From: Kribbella caucasensis
GTDB taxonomy: Bacteria > Actinomycetota > Actinomycetes > Propionibacteriales > Kribbellaceae
DNA length: 64,000 nt
Assembly: GCF_004361855.1 (NCBI RefSeq)
Contig: NZ_SNWQ01000007.1
Span: 310,001 to 374,000, forward strand
Direction: 5' to 3'
Shown: positions 8,009-17,138 of the stretch, piece by piece
Layout of the letters: every line of letters begins with the position of its first letter
Numbering within the stretch: position 1 is the first letter of the stretch
Notes under the pieces: generated by a model
What the model was told of the DNA's origin: nothing
The model's database searches: none
Seen by the model: only the letters and a program-made list of their open reading frames with translations
Position numbers and translations under genes: made by a program

Positions 8009-11000
8009 ATGTCCCAGCTACGCAGGCGACTGCACGGACACCTTGTCCGTGCAGTCGTGCTCGCCCTGATCGCCGTGCTGGCGATCCCACTCACGGCCGG
8101 TCCCGCGCGTGCCCATCCCGGGCATGGTGACGAGACCTTCAACGCCTTGATCTTCAGCAAGACCGCCGGGTTCCGGCACGACTCGATTCCCGCCGGGATC
8201 CAGGCGATCCGGGATCTGGCGACCGAGAACGGGTTCACGGTCACCGCGACCGAGGACTCGACCATGTTCAACGACACCGAGCTGGCGAAGTACGAGGTGG
8301 TCATCTGGCTGTCCACCACCGGCGACGTGCTGACCGGCGACCAGCAGGCCGCGTTCGAGCGATACATCCGCGGCGGTGGTGGGTACGCCGGAGTCCACGC
8401 GGCCTCGGACACGGAGTACGACTGGCCCTGGTACGGGAAGCTGGTCGGCAGCTACTTCGACAGCCATCCACCCGGTACGCCGAACGCGAACGTGAAGGTG
8501 GAGGATCACGCGCATCCGTCCACCACCGAGGCGCCGACGACCTGGAACCGGACCGACGAGTGGTACAACTACCGGACCAACCCGCGTGACACCGTCCACG
8601 TTCTCGCGTCCCTCGACGAGTCGTCGTACACGGGCGGGAACATGGGCGTCGAGCACCCGATCGCATGGTGCCAGGACTACGACGGCGGCCGCGCGTGGTA
8701 CACGGGCATGGGCCACACGATCGAGTCGTTCGCCGAGCCGGCGTTCCGCAAACACCTGCTCGGCGGGATCCGGACCGCGGCCGGGGTGGAGAATGCGGAC
8801 TGCGGCGCGTCTCTGAGCGACAGCTACCAGAAGGTGACGCTGGACGACGACAGCTCCAACCCGATGGAACTCGCGATCGCGACCGACGGCCGGGTGTTCT
8901 ACATCGACCGGAACGGTGCCGTGAAGATCGTCAAGACCGACGGTTCGGTCGTCACCGCCGGCACGCTGAACGTCTATACCGGCCAGGAGTTCGGCCTGCT
9001 CGGACTCGCACTCGATCCGGCGTTCGACCAGAACGGCTTCCTCTACCTTTACTACTCGCCCGCGGGCTCATCGCCGGTCGACAAGGTGTCCCGTTTCAAG
9101 GTCACTGGTGACACGCTCGATCTGGCCAGTGAGATGGAGGTGCTGCGGATCGACACCCAACGGGACCAGTGTTGCCATGCTGGTGGCGCGCTCGAGTTCG
9201 ATGGCCAGGGCAACCTTTTCATCGCGACCGGTGACAACAGCAACCCGTTCGACTCCGACGGATACTCGCCGATCGACGAGCGGGCCGGACGGGCGGCGTG
9301 GGACGCACAGCGCAGCGCCGCGAACAGCAACAACCTGAACGGCAAGGTGCTCAGGATCCACCCCGAGGCGGACGGCTCGTACACGGTCCCAGCGGGCAAC
9401 CTCTTCCCGGCCGGGACGGCGAAGACGCGGCCGGAGATCTACGCGATGGGGTTCCGCAACCCGTTCCGGATCGGGATCGACCCGACCACGAACCACTTGT
9501 TCGTCGCCGACTACGGACCGGACGCCGGCCAGGTCTCACCGACGCGGGGACCGGACGGCCGGGTCGAATGGGACATCGTCGACAAACCCGGCTTCTACGG
9601 CTGGCCGTACTGCGTCGGCAACAACACGCCCTACAACGACTACGACTTCGCGACCGGTACGTCGGGAGCAACCTTCAACTGCAACGCGCCGGTGAACAAC
9701 TCGCCCAACAACACCGGGATCAACCAGTTGCCCGCGGCAATTCCTTCCACGTTGTGGATGGGGAAGTCGACGACTGGTGTGCCCGAGATCGGTGGCAGCG
9801 GCGCGCCGATGACCTCGGGTGGGTACCAGTACAACCCGGACAGTGACTCGGACCGGAAGTGGCCGAAATACTTCGACGGCAAGGCCGTGTTCGCTGACTG
9901 GAACGACAGCCGGTTGTTCTCGGTGCAGCTGACCGACGATCGAGCGAAGGTCGCCGACGTGTCCCGAATGCTGCAGAAGCTGAGCTTCATCCGGCCGCAT
10001 GCGTTGCAGTTCGGGCCCGACGGCGCGCTCTACGTGATCGAGTGGGGGAGCGGGTTCGGCGGGAACAACGCCGACTCCGGGCTCTACCGAATCGACTACG
10101 TGCAAGGCAATCGTGCGCCGATCGCGCAGTTCACCACGGACAAGACCTCCGGGCCGGCTCCGTTGACGGTCGCCTTTGACAGCGCCGGTTCACGTGATCC
10201 CGATGGGCAGCCGATCACTCTCGCCTGGGACTTCGACGGCAACGGGACGACGGACTCGACGGAGGCCAAGCCGACGTACACGTACACCTCCGCCGGCGTG
10301 TTCACGGCCCGGCTGACGGTGTCCGACAGCGACGGCCGTACGGCGGTGTCGAACCGGACGATCACGTCGGGCAACACCGCGCCGACGATCACGGTGGAGG
10401 CACCGGTCGACGGTGGGTTCTTCGACTTCGGCGACACGATCCGGTACAAGGTGACCGTCACGGATCCCGAGGACGGCACGGTGAACTGCCAGGACGTGGT
10501 GACCCAGCCCGCCCTCGGCCATGACGAGCACGCGCACGGCTACGAGCAGTACCACGGCTGCGAAGGGACGTTCCCACTTCCTGGTGACGAGGGACATGTC
10601 GGCGCGAACATCTTCGGCATCGTGACCGTGACCTACACCGACAAGGGTGCGCCGGGGACGGGCCGGATCACCACGCAGAAGGTGGTCCAGTTGCAGCCGA
10701 AGACCCGGGAGGCCGAGTACTTCGACGAGACCGGTGGACCGGGATCCGCACCCGGCGTACAGGTCGAGGACACCGGCGACGTGGCCGGTGGCGGGAAGAA
10801 CATCGGCTGGATCGAGGACGGCGACTGGTGGGGCTGGAACCCGACCAACCTGACCGGCATCGATCAGCTCCAGCTCAGGGCCGCTTCACCCGAGTCGGGT
10901 GCGACCGTTCAGGTGCGGACCGGGTCGCCTGTCGATGGCCCGGTGGTGGCGACGATCCAGGTGTCGGCGACCGGGGCTTGGCAGACGTACGGCGACTTCA

Positions 11001-13396
11001 CCGCGCCGGTGAGTGGTGCTGCGCTGACGAGCGGTCCGCTGTACTTCGTCAAGACGACGGGGCAGCTGAACGTCAACTGGGTGAAGTTCATCGGCAAGGG
11101 CGTCACTGACAACCAGCGGCCTGTGGTGACGGTCACCGGTTCCGTTGCCCAGGGCAAGCCTCCACTGAAGGTCGACTTCATCGCGACGGCGACGGACCCG
11201 GAAGGGGATACGCCGCTGTCATACGAGTGGAGCTTCGGCGACGGATCGACGGGCACCGGCGCGTCGGTGAGCCACACCTACCAAACCGCCGGCACCCACA
11301 CCGCGACCGTCACAGTGACGGACGCACGAGGAGCAGCCGGTACTGCGAAGTTCGTGGTGAAGGTGGACTCGCCGGCTCCGCCCACGTGTTTGACCGGGCG
11401 GTCGGACGGGTTCGAGGGGACGTCGCTGGATACCGGCCGATGGAATGCCGTTGTCCGGGGCAACCAGGAGCTATCCGTTGCCGGTGGCAACCTGGTGCTG
11501 CCACTCACGGCGACGGACATCTACGGCACCGGCAACACGGGCACGCCGAACATCGTGCTCCAGCCGTTGCCGGCTGGCGCCTGGCAGGCGACGACGAAGC
11601 TGACGTTGCCGGCTCGGTTGGCGTATCAGCAGGCGGGTCTGATCGTTTACGGCGACGACGACAACTACGCGAAGATGGTGTTGCAGGGCAGGTCGACCGG
11701 AGCGCCTTCGGCCGATGCGCGGATCTTCCAATTCATCCGCGAGGAGGCTGGAGCGCCGAATGAGGTGGCCGCGTCGAACACGGCGAGCCTCGGAGCGGCG
11801 TACCCGGACACGGTGTGGGTGCGGTTCACCAGTGACGGGGCGAACCTGCGGGCCGCCTACAGCGCGGACGGGGCGACGTTCACCGACATGCCGGAGACGA
11901 AGCAGTTGGCCGGGATGACGAATCCGCGGATCGGCGTCTTCGGGCTGGCCAACCGGACCGAGGCGTTGCCGATCGCGGCGTCGTTCGACTACTTCAGCAT
12001 CACGCCGGACGACACGGCCGAGGTGCCGACGCCGGACGACGAGTTCACCGGTACGACGCTTGACGCCTGCCGGTGGTCCGCGATCGTGCGGCCCGACCCA
12101 GCGGCGTACCGGGTTACGGGTGGAGTGGCCGAGATCGACACCGGCAAGGGCGACATCTACGCAGGCGGGAACACGAACCCGAAGAACCTGCTGCTGCAAC
12201 CGGCTCCCGACGGGGACTGGACGATCGAGACGAAGGTGGATGGATCGTCGTTCGACGAGGCGTACCAGCAGGCCGGGCTGCTGGTTTACGCCGATGACGC
12301 GAACTACGTGAAGCTCGACTACCTGACGACCAATGCGGCCGGCTCGCCGGTTGCACGGGCGCTGGAGTTGCGGAGTGAGGTGAACGACGCGGTCGTCCAG
12401 CCGGCTCCCAACGCGCCGACGCCGACTGGTGGGGTCTGGTACCTGCGGCTGGCGAAGAGTGGGTCGACGTTCACCGGGTCGTACAGCTCGGACGGGGTGA
12501 CGTGGACCGCGTTGCCTGCGGTGACGAATCCGGCGTTGGCGTCCGCGCGGTTCGGGATCTATGCGTTCGGGGCGGATCAGGTTGCGTCGAAGACGGCGAA
12601 GTTCGAGTACTTCAAGCTGGTCCGGGACACGGTGGCGCCGCAGGTGAGTCTGTCGCTGAACCCGTCGGCTCCGTCGGGGCTGGATGGTTGGTGGACCGAT
12701 GCGGTCGTTGCGACGGCGATGGGGACCGACAACGAGCCGGGCCAGGTGTATCTGGAGCAGAAGGTCGGGTCCGGCGACTGGTCCGAGTACACGGCTCCGG
12801 TGACCTTGTCCGCCGACGGGACGCACACGATCGCAGTACGGGCGAGTGATACGGCTGGGAACGTGTCTGAGCCGACCTCTGTGACGGTGAAGATCGATCG
12901 GACAGCTCCTACGGCGACTGTGAGCGGACTCGCTGCCGGCGGGAAGCTCGGGGTCGCCTCGGTGGTTGGCGTTTCAGCTGCCGCGGAGGATGCGTTGTCC
13001 GGCGTGGCGGCCGTGACGTTGACCGTCGATGGGCGGCCGGCGGGTACTCAGCTGGATGGCGTCGCGCTCGGGCTCGGTGCGCACGAGTTGGCCGCCACTG
13101 CGTCCGACACAGCCGGGAACACGTCCGTGACCAAGGTGCCGTTCACGGTCGTCGTGTCGTACGCCGAGGCGGCGAAGCTGGTCGATCGGTATCGCGCCGC
13201 GAACAAGGTGCCGTCGGGGACGGCCACGGTGCTGAAGGTACAGCTCGCGGTGGCGGAGCAGCAGCAGCGGCGCGGGCGTGACGCGTTGGCCGCGATCGCG
13301 CTGGATCTGTTCATCGCCAAGGCGCGGACGGTGCAGGACGTGCCGGCCCGCACGTTGCTGATCTCGGTCGGCCAGGACCTGAAGAGCAGGTTGTAG
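8009..13396 (+). CDS. Giant secreted ThuA / sorbosone-dehydrogenase multidomain protein
   Basis: 1795 aa from ATG 8009, which has GAGGAG upstream. Approximate layout: signal peptide 1-35 (AxA site before HPGHGDE); ThuA domain 44-260 (glutamine-amidotransferase-like fold, TAGFRHDSI); six-bladed glucose/sorbosone dehydrogenase propeller 275-697 (MGFRNPFRIG, FADWNDSRLF); PKD 700-790; Ig-like 790-897; CBM6-like 897-1030 (EAEYFDETGG, NIGWIEDGDWW); PKD 1033-1120; two concanavalin-like DUF1349-type domains 1127-1332 and 1340-1538; two Ig-like domains to 1715; helical C-terminus 1716-1795 (YAEAAKLVDRYR). It is probably an extracellular sugar-oxidising, carbohydrate-binding enzyme; substrate unknown. 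It sits between two terminator-like hairpins. Confidence 0.9.
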   Translation: MSQLRRRLHGHLVRAVVLALIAVLAIPLTAGPARAHPGHGDETFNALIFSKTAGFRHDSIPAGIQAIRDLATENGFTVTATEDSTMFNDTELAKYEVVIWLSTTGDVLTGDQQAAFERYIRGGGGYAGVHAASDTEYDWPWYGKLVGSYFDSHPPGTPNANVKVEDHAHPSTTEAPTTWNRTDEWYNYRTNPRDTVHVLASLDESSYTGGNMGVEHPIAWCQDYDGGRAWYTGMGHTIESFAEPAFRKHLLGGIRTAAGVENADCGASLSDSYQKVTLDDDSSNPMELAIATDGRVFYIDRNGAVKIVKTDGSVVTAGTLNVYTGQEFGLLGLALDPAFDQNGFLYLYYSPAGSSPVDKVSRFKVTGDTLDLASEMEVLRIDTQRDQCCHAGGALEFDGQGNLFIATGDNSNPFDSDGYSPIDERAGRAAWDAQRSAANSNNLNGKVLRIHPEADGSYTVPAGNLFPAGTAKTRPEIYAMGFRNPFRIGIDPTTNHLFVADYGPDAGQVSPTRGPDGRVEWDIVDKPGFYGWPYCVGNNTPYNDYDFATGTSGATFNCNAPVNNSPNNTGINQLPAAIPSTLWMGKSTTGVPEIGGSGAPMTSGGYQYNPDSDSDRKWPKYFDGKAVFADWNDSRLFSVQLTDDRAKVADVSRMLQKLSFIRPHALQFGPDGALYVIEWGSGFGGNNADSGLYRIDYVQGNRAPIAQFTTDKTSGPAPLTVAFDSAGSRDPDGQPITLAWDFDGNGTTDSTEAKPTYTYTSAGVFTARLTVSDSDGRTAVSNRTITSGNTAPTITVEAPVDGGFFDFGDTIRYKVTVTDPEDGTVNCQDVVTQPALGHDEHAHGYEQYHGCEGTFPLPGDEGHVGANIFGIVTVTYTDKGAPGTGRITTQKVVQLQPKTREAEYFDETGGPGSAPGVQVEDTGDVAGGGKNIGWIEDGDWWGWNPTNLTGIDQLQLRAASPESGATVQVRTGSPVDGPVVATIQVSATGAWQTYGDFTAPVSGAALTSGPLYFVKTTGQLNVNWVKFIGKGVTDNQRPVVTVTGSVAQGKPPLKVDFIATATDPEGDTPLSYEWSFGDGSTGTGASVSHTYQTAGTHTATVTVTDARGAAGTAKFVVKVDSPAPPTCLTGRSDGFEGTSLDTGRWNAVVRGNQELSVAGGNLVLPLTATDIYGTGNTGTPNIVLQPLPAGAWQATTKLTLPARLAYQQAGLIVYGDDDNYAKMVLQGRSTGAPSADARIFQFIREEAGAPNEVAASNTASLGAAYPDTVWVRFTSDGANLRAAYSADGATFTDMPETKQLAGMTNPRIGVFGLANRTEALPIAASFDYFSITPDDTAEVPTPDDEFTGTTLDACRWSAIVRPDPAAYRVTGGVAEIDTGKGDIYAGGNTNPKNLLLQPAPDGDWTIETKVDGSSFDEAYQQAGLLVYADDANYVKLDYLTTNAAGSPVARALELRSEVNDAVVQPAPNAPTPTGGVWYLRLAKSGSTFTGSYSSDGVTWTALPAVTNPALASARFGIYAFGADQVASKTAKFEYFKLVRDTVAPQVSLSLNPSAPSGLDGWWTDAVVATAMGTDNEPGQVYLEQKVGSGDWSEYTAPVTLSADGTHTIAVRASDTAGNVSEPTSVTVKIDRTAPTATVSGLAAGGKLGVASVVGVSAAAEDALSGVAAVTLTVDGRPAGTQLDGVALGLGAHELAATASDTAGNTSVTKVPFTVVVSYAEAAKLVDRYRAANKVPSGTATVLKVQLAVAEQQQRRGRDALAAIALDLFIAKARTVQDVPARTLLISVGQDLKSRL

Positions 13397-13544
13397 GCCG
13401 ATGAGACGTCGCCGTGCGAGATCGCATCCTGTCCGACGCGGAGAGGCGTTCAGGAGCTGCCGTGTGCCCGGGTGGTTCGGCCCTGCCCGGGAACGCGGGA
13501 GTGCGGTCTCGCGCGGCCGGCGGGGGACCGGTCCGCCGGTCCTC

Positions 13545-13589
13545 GTCCCCGGCGCCGCGACCAGGCGCTCCGGCCGCGGCGCCGGGGAC
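13545..13589. terminator. Strong 15-bp hairpin between ThuA gene and epimerase gene
   Basis: A perfect 15-bp inverted repeat (GTCCCCGGCGCCGCG and its complement) with a 15-base loop, 150 bases after the ThuA stop and 80 before the epimerase start. No T-run follows, which is common for actinomycete terminators. The surrounding stretch 13397-13670 is extremely GC-rich and shows no coding sequence I can support. Confidence 0.6.
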
Positions 13590-13670
13590 ACCCCCAAGCT
13601 TCACCACAGCTTTTACTCAGCCGCCCCAGCCACAAGTCCGTAGTACAGATTGATGAAGGAGTAGAACGCC

Positions 13671-14672
13671 ATGGCTCGACCGATCACCCTGTTCACCGGC
13701 CAGTGGGCCGATCTGCCGTTCGAGGAGATGGCCCGGTTGGCCTCGGAGTGGGGGTACGACGGGCTGGAGATCGCCTGCTGGGGTGATCACCTCGACGTCC
13801 GGAAGGCCGCGGAGGACGAGGCCTACGTGCGGAACCGGCTCGACATCCTGGAGAAGTACAACCTGAAGGTCTGGACGATCTCGAATCACCTGCTCGGCCA
13901 GGCGGTCTGCGACGACCCGATCGACCAGCGGCACCAGGGGATCCTGCCCGCGCACATCTGGGGCGACGGCGATCCCGAAGGCGTCCGGCAGCGCGCGGCC
14001 GAGGAGATGGCGACCACGGCGCGGGCGGCCCGGGCGCTCGGGGTGGACGTGGTGGTCGGGTTCACCGGGTCGTCGATCTGGAAGACGGTGGCGATGTTCC
14101 CGCCGGTCCCGCCGGCGATGATCGAGGCCGGGTACAAGGACTTCGCGGACCGGTGGAATCCGATCCTCGACGTCTTCGACGAGGTCGGCGTGCGGTTCGC
14201 CCACGAGGTGCATCCGTCGGAGATCGCCTATGACTACTGGTCGACCACGGCCACCCTGGACGCGATCGGCCACCGCGAGGCGTTCGGCCTGAACTGGGAC
14301 CCGAGCCACTTCGTCTGGCAGGATCTGGACCCGGTCGGGTTCCTCTGGGACTTCAAGGACCGGATCTACCACGTCGACTGCAAGGACGCGAAGCGCCAGG
14401 TCGGCAACGGCCGCAACGGCCGGATGGGCTCGCACCTGGCCTGGGGTGACCCCCGCCGCGGCTGGGACTTCGTCTCCACCGGCCACGGCGACGTCCCGTG
14501 GGAGGCCTGCTTCCGGATGCTCAACACCATCGGCTACACGGGCCCCATCTCGGTCGAGTGGGAAGACGCCGGCATGGACCGCCTGGTCGGCGCCGCCGAA
14601 GCCGTCCAGTTCGTCCGCTCGCTGGCGTTCGACCCACCGACAGCCTCCTTCGACGCCGCCTTCTCCTCCTGA
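13671..14672 (+). CDS. Sugar phosphate isomerase/epimerase (AP-endonuclease-2 fold)
   Basis: 333 aa TIM-barrel protein of the xylose-isomerase-like superfamily. It opens with [20 protein letters not shown]. Metal-binding residues expected in the fold are visible: Glu/His in [15 protein letters not shown], Asp/His in [10 protein letters not shown], Asp in YHVDCKDAK, Glu in [11 protein letters not shown]. Such enzymes isomerise or epimerise free or oxidised sugars and cyclitols, and Gfo/Idh oxidoreductases are frequent partners. GAAGGAG lies before the ATG. It probably processes the product of the neighbouring sugar-oxidising protein or of the upstream operon. Confidence 0.9.
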   Translation: MARPITLFTGQWADLPFEEMARLASEWGYDGLEIACWGDHLDVRKAAEDEAYVRNRLDILEKYNLKVWTISNHLLGQAVCDDPIDQRHQGILPAHIWGDGDPEGVRQRAAEEMATTARAARALGVDVVVGFTGSSIWKTVAMFPPVPPAMIEAGYKDFADRWNPILDVFDEVGVRFAHEVHPSEIAYDYWSTTATLDAIGHREAFGLNWDPSHFVWQDLDPVGFLWDFKDRIYHVDCKDAKRQVGNGRNGRMGSHLAWGDPRRGWDFVSTGHGDVPWEACFRMLNTIGYTGPISVEWEDAGMDRLVGAAEAVQFVRSLAFDPPTASFDAAFSS

Positions 14673-14721
14673 CCAACTGCTGGTGCTGGTGTCCTGCGCG
14701 GCGGGCGCTCCCGGCGGCTGA

Positions 14722-14749
14722 AAAGTTGCTGCCCGCGACCGGCAACTTT
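14722..14749 (+). terminator. Hairpin after epimerase gene
   Basis: AAAGTTGC and GCAACTTT form an 8-bp perfect stem with a 12-base loop, ending in TTTCC, 50 bases after the stop. It works as a terminator candidate; the symmetric TTGC...GCAA core could also be a repressor site. Confidence 0.5.
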
Positions 14750-14826
14750 CCTTCGGGGGACGGCATCCAAGCCTTTGCAATCCACCGATTGCCCGTCACG
14801 CAGGACAAACCCTGGGGGGATCCATC

Positions 14827-15483
14827 ATGGCGCTCAACCGCACCCGCACCGCCGGCCTCGCGGCAGCCGTCGCAGTACTCGCCGGCGGGACACTAGCCAC
14901 CGCGGCGGTTGCCGGCACCGAGTCCGCCACGATGCCGCAGGCAACCACCTCCGCCTGGAGCGCGGTCGGTACGAGCGTTCCGGCGCTGAAGCCCTCGCAG
15001 GTGAGGTACGTGCACAGATACTGGGGCAACCCGAACACCGAGCTCGGCGTCGTGATCTGGGCGCCGGAGGGCTGGAAGATGGTGAAGCTGTCGACCTACG
15101 AGGCGAAGTTCACCAGCCCGAACAAGCTGTGGAACCTCCGGGTCAACGGTCTGGTCTCGCCCGAGAAGCCGCTGAAGACGATGGTGGACGCCAAGGTCGC
15201 CGCGTTGCGGGGCACCAAGAACATCAAGTTCATCTCCCGGGTGAACGGCACCACCAAGGCAACGAACCCCGCCTTCGGGGACATGACGTTCCACCACACC
15301 ACGCTGACCTACTCCTACCAGAACGCGGCCGGCCAGACCCGCCTCGTGGTCGACCGCTTCGTCGCCGTCTTCGGCGCCACTCACACGCACGTGGAGATCA
15401 GCACCGGCGGCCGCCCGCAGGACAAGGCGGGCCTCAATGCCATCACCGCCAAGGCCACCGAAGACTACATCCGCCTGCCGTAG
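14827..15483 (+). CDS. Secreted protein of unknown function
   Basis: 218 aa with a clear Sec signal (MALNRTRTAGLAAAVAVLAG, cleavage near AVAGTES) and no lipobox Cys. GGGGGATC before the ATG serves as ribosome site. The mature part reads like an alpha/beta domain of the LpqN/PsbP-like kind (VVIWAPEGWKMVKLSTYEAK, later QTRLVVDRFVAVFGATHTHV), a pattern seen in small actinobacterial exported proteins; that resemblance is weak and from memory. It stands alone between two hairpin or convergent boundaries, so context does not indicate a role. Confidence 0.75.
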   Translation: MALNRTRTAGLAAAVAVLAGGTLATAAVAGTESATMPQATTSAWSAVGTSVPALKPSQVRYVHRYWGNPNTELGVVIWAPEGWKMVKLSTYEAKFTSPNKLWNLRVNGLVSPEKPLKTMVDAKVAALRGTKNIKFISRVNGTTKATNPAFGDMTFHHTTLTYSYQNAAGQTRLVVDRFVAVFGATHTHVEISTGGRPQDKAGLNAITAKATEDYIRLP

Positions 15484-15489
15484 GGGTTG

Positions 15490-16305
15490 CTAGCGCAGGG
15501 CGGCGGTTTGCTGGGTGAGCCAGGGGAGACCCAACTGGGTCGCCCACCGGTGCACTTCACCCGCCAACGCAGCCGCCGCCTCGCGCTCGCCTTCGGCCTG
15601 AGCCAGTACTGCGAGCAGGGCCTGCTGAGCCAGTACGCCGGACAAGTGGCCGGTGCGCTGCCGGAGTTCTGTAGATCGTTCCCAGTGCGCTCGGGTGAGT
15701 TTCAGGTCGCCTGCGGTGTGCGCGTGGTCGCCCAGATGACGCAGGGCGAGTGACTCAAGGAACTCGTCGCCGCAGCGCTCGGCGATCGCCAGTGCGGTCG
15801 TGTAGTTGCTGAGGGCATCGGCCGGGGCGGCGAGCAGGTTGTCGGCCATCACGCCGCGGTAGAAGGCGGCATGACCCGCGCGGTCTTCGGACGGCGCGGT
15901 CGCCTGCAACCGCTCCGCCCACTCGGCCAACCGCTCAGCAGCCGCCATCCCCGACCCCTCAGCGCGTTCCCCGTCGGACTGCTCGGCGTCTACTGCTGAG
16001 CGGCTGAAGAGCTCGGTCGCGTAGTCCTTCCGGAGCCGCAAGAACTCCAGGTCCCAGCCGACGGCCGGATCGGGTGCCTCCTGGAGCGCTTGCTCGAGCT
16101 TCGCCATGGCGGCTGGGCCGTGGTCGGTTTGCTGGAACAAGTCCTGGTCGACGGCGATGGTCGCCCGGGCGACGGCGAGCGCGACCAGGTCGGCAGGGTC
16201 GTGGGTGCGAACGGCATCGAGCAGCCGGGTGGCGTCGTCCCAGCGGGCGGCGCGAGACAGGCCGGCGGCGGCGTCGAGAACCTCGGGAAGCGCGATCTCA
16301 GTCAT
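15490..16305 (-). CDS. TPR-like protein, function unknown
   Basis: 271 aa from ATG 16305. A longer reading from 16341 would start inside the operator region. The protein is Ala/Leu-rich helical repeats (AARWDDATRLLDAVRTHDP; LAIAERCGDEFLESLALRHLGDHAHTAGD), typical of tetratricopeptide scaffolds. Upstream on the same strand, TACTCT lies exactly six bases before the ATG with no Shine-Dalgarno, so the transcript is probably leaderless. It is divergent from a MarR regulator gene across a palindrome, making it the likely MarR target. It meets the secreted-protein gene tail to tail, six bases apart. Confidence 0.7.
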   Translation of the reverse strand: MTEIALPEVLDAAAGLSRAARWDDATRLLDAVRTHDPADLVALAVARATIAVDQDLFQQTDHGPAAMAKLEQALQEAPDPAVGWDLEFLRLRKDYATELFSRSAVDAEQSDGERAEGSGMAAAERLAEWAERLQATAPSEDRAGHAAFYRGVMADNLLAAPADALSNYTTALAIAERCGDEFLESLALRHLGDHAHTAGDLKLTRAHWERSTELRQRTGHLSGVLAQQALLAVLAQAEGEREAAAALAGEVHRWATQLGLPWLTQQTAALR

Positions 16306-16317
16306 GACCGGAGAGTA

Positions 16318-16331
16318 TTTCGACGTCGAAA
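16318..16331. promoter_or_regulatory. Palindromic operator between TPR gene and MarR gene
   Basis: TTTCGACGTCGAAA is a perfect 14-bp palindrome just upstream of the TACTCT -10 (16312-16317, minus). Next to it, 16329-16349 (AAAGTTTGACAACTAAGCTTC) has AAG.TT...AA.CTT symmetry and includes a TTGACA -35 for the MarR gene. Both fit MarR-dimer sites controlling the divergent pair. Confidence 0.5.
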
Positions 16332-16371
16332 AGTTTGACAACTAAGCTTCAGCCGCTGAAAAATCCGATGG

Positions 16372-16866
16372 GTGAAGGACTCGATCGACGACCACGTGGC
16401 GCTGTGGGCCCGCGAACTGCCGGAGATGGATCTGCGGGTCGAGGGGATCGCCGCGCGGCTGCAGAAGTTGACGCGGTACCTCGACCGCCGACGGGACGCG
16501 GTGCTGGCTGCTCATGGTCTCCAGTACTGGGAGTTCAAGACGCTACACATGCTCCGTCGCAACGGCGCGCCGTACCAGGCCACCCCCGGCGAGCTCGCCA
16601 CCCGGCTCGGCCTCTCGCCGGCGACGATGACGAACCGCCTCGACGCCCTCGAACGTCGCGGCTACGTCGACCGAGGGCACGACCGCGACGACCGCCGCAA
16701 GGTGGTCGCCACCCTCACCCCGGCCGGCCTGAAGATCTGGCAACAGGGCATCGGCGACATCTCCCAGGTCGAAGAGAACCTGATCCACCAGCTGTCCCAC
16801 ACGGACCAGGACCACCTGCTCGTCCTCCTCCGCCGCCTCGTCCTGGCCACCGAAGGCGATCACTAG
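16372..16866 (+). CDS. MarR-family transcriptional regulator
   Basis: 164 aa winged-helix repressor of the MarR family. The DNA-binding part is visible as TPGELATRLGLSPATMTNRLDALERRGYV followed by the wing RDDRRKVVATLTPAG. The GTG start has no Shine-Dalgarno; an AT-rich AAAAAT lies seven bases upstream and TTGACA (16335-16340) about 18 before that, suggesting a leaderless mRNA. Proteins of this family usually respond to phenolics, fatty acids or oxidants. The adjacent palindromes and the divergent TPR gene suggest local autoregulation. Confidence 0.92.
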   Translation: MKDSIDDHVALWARELPEMDLRVEGIAARLQKLTRYLDRRRDAVLAAHGLQYWEFKTLHMLRRNGAPYQATPGELATRLGLSPATMTNRLDALERRGYVDRGHDRDDRRKVVATLTPAGLKIWQQGIGDISQVEENLIHQLSHTDQDHLLVLLRRLVLATEGDH

Positions 16867-16949
16867 CGCGGTCGATGTCAAAACGCGGCGAACTGCTCCG
16901 ACCTCCGTGTGAGGGCGCCCGGACGAGGTGCCGGGACGGAGCTGGAGCC

Positions 16950-17138
16950 ATGGAACCGCTGAACCTGATGGTGAACCGCAAGCTGATCGCCAACACCGTC
17001 CGGGAGGGCGCGGGGTGCCAGGCCCCCCGCCGTGCTGGACGGCGGGCCGGCGTGCGTGCTGGGAGCCGGCGGTCTGCGGCCGCGGCTCGAAAATGGTGGT
17101 GCGCGGTGATCTGGGGACGTGGGAAAGTCCGCAGGTGA
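16950..17138 (+). CDS. Possible small ORF or leader peptide before GNAT gene
   Basis: 62 codons from ATG 16950, with GGACGGAG upstream. The first 25 codons (MEPLNLMVNRKLIANTVREG...) use GC-ending codons like a true gene. After that the frame becomes Arg/Ala-rich and runs through a hairpin. Its TGA overlaps the GTG start of the acetyltransferase gene (GTGA), so it could be a coupled leader peptide or the 5' remnant of a lost gene. I recognise no family. Confidence 0.3.
   Translation: MEPLNLMVNRKLIANTVREGAGCQAPRRAGRRAGVRAGSRRSAAAARKWWCAVIWGRGKVRR
17026..17046 (+). terminator. Hairpin between MarR gene and GNAT gene
   Basis: CCCGCCGT, GCTGG, ACGGCGGG: a perfect 8-bp stem with a 5-base loop, preceded by a C-run. 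It may terminate the MarR transcript or attenuate reading into the acetyltransferase gene, since it lies inside the small frame 16950-17138. Confidence 0.45.

Noticed and set aside
11471..12826. 451-codon minus-strand frame opposite the concanavalin-like modules
   Set aside because: Arg/Pro/His-rich low-complexity translation; shadow of the ThuA-protein gene.
13401..13653. Short frames in the gap after the ThuA gene
   Set aside because: Overlap a 15-bp hairpin and read as Arg/Pro/Ala-rich sequence in every frame; no ribosome site.
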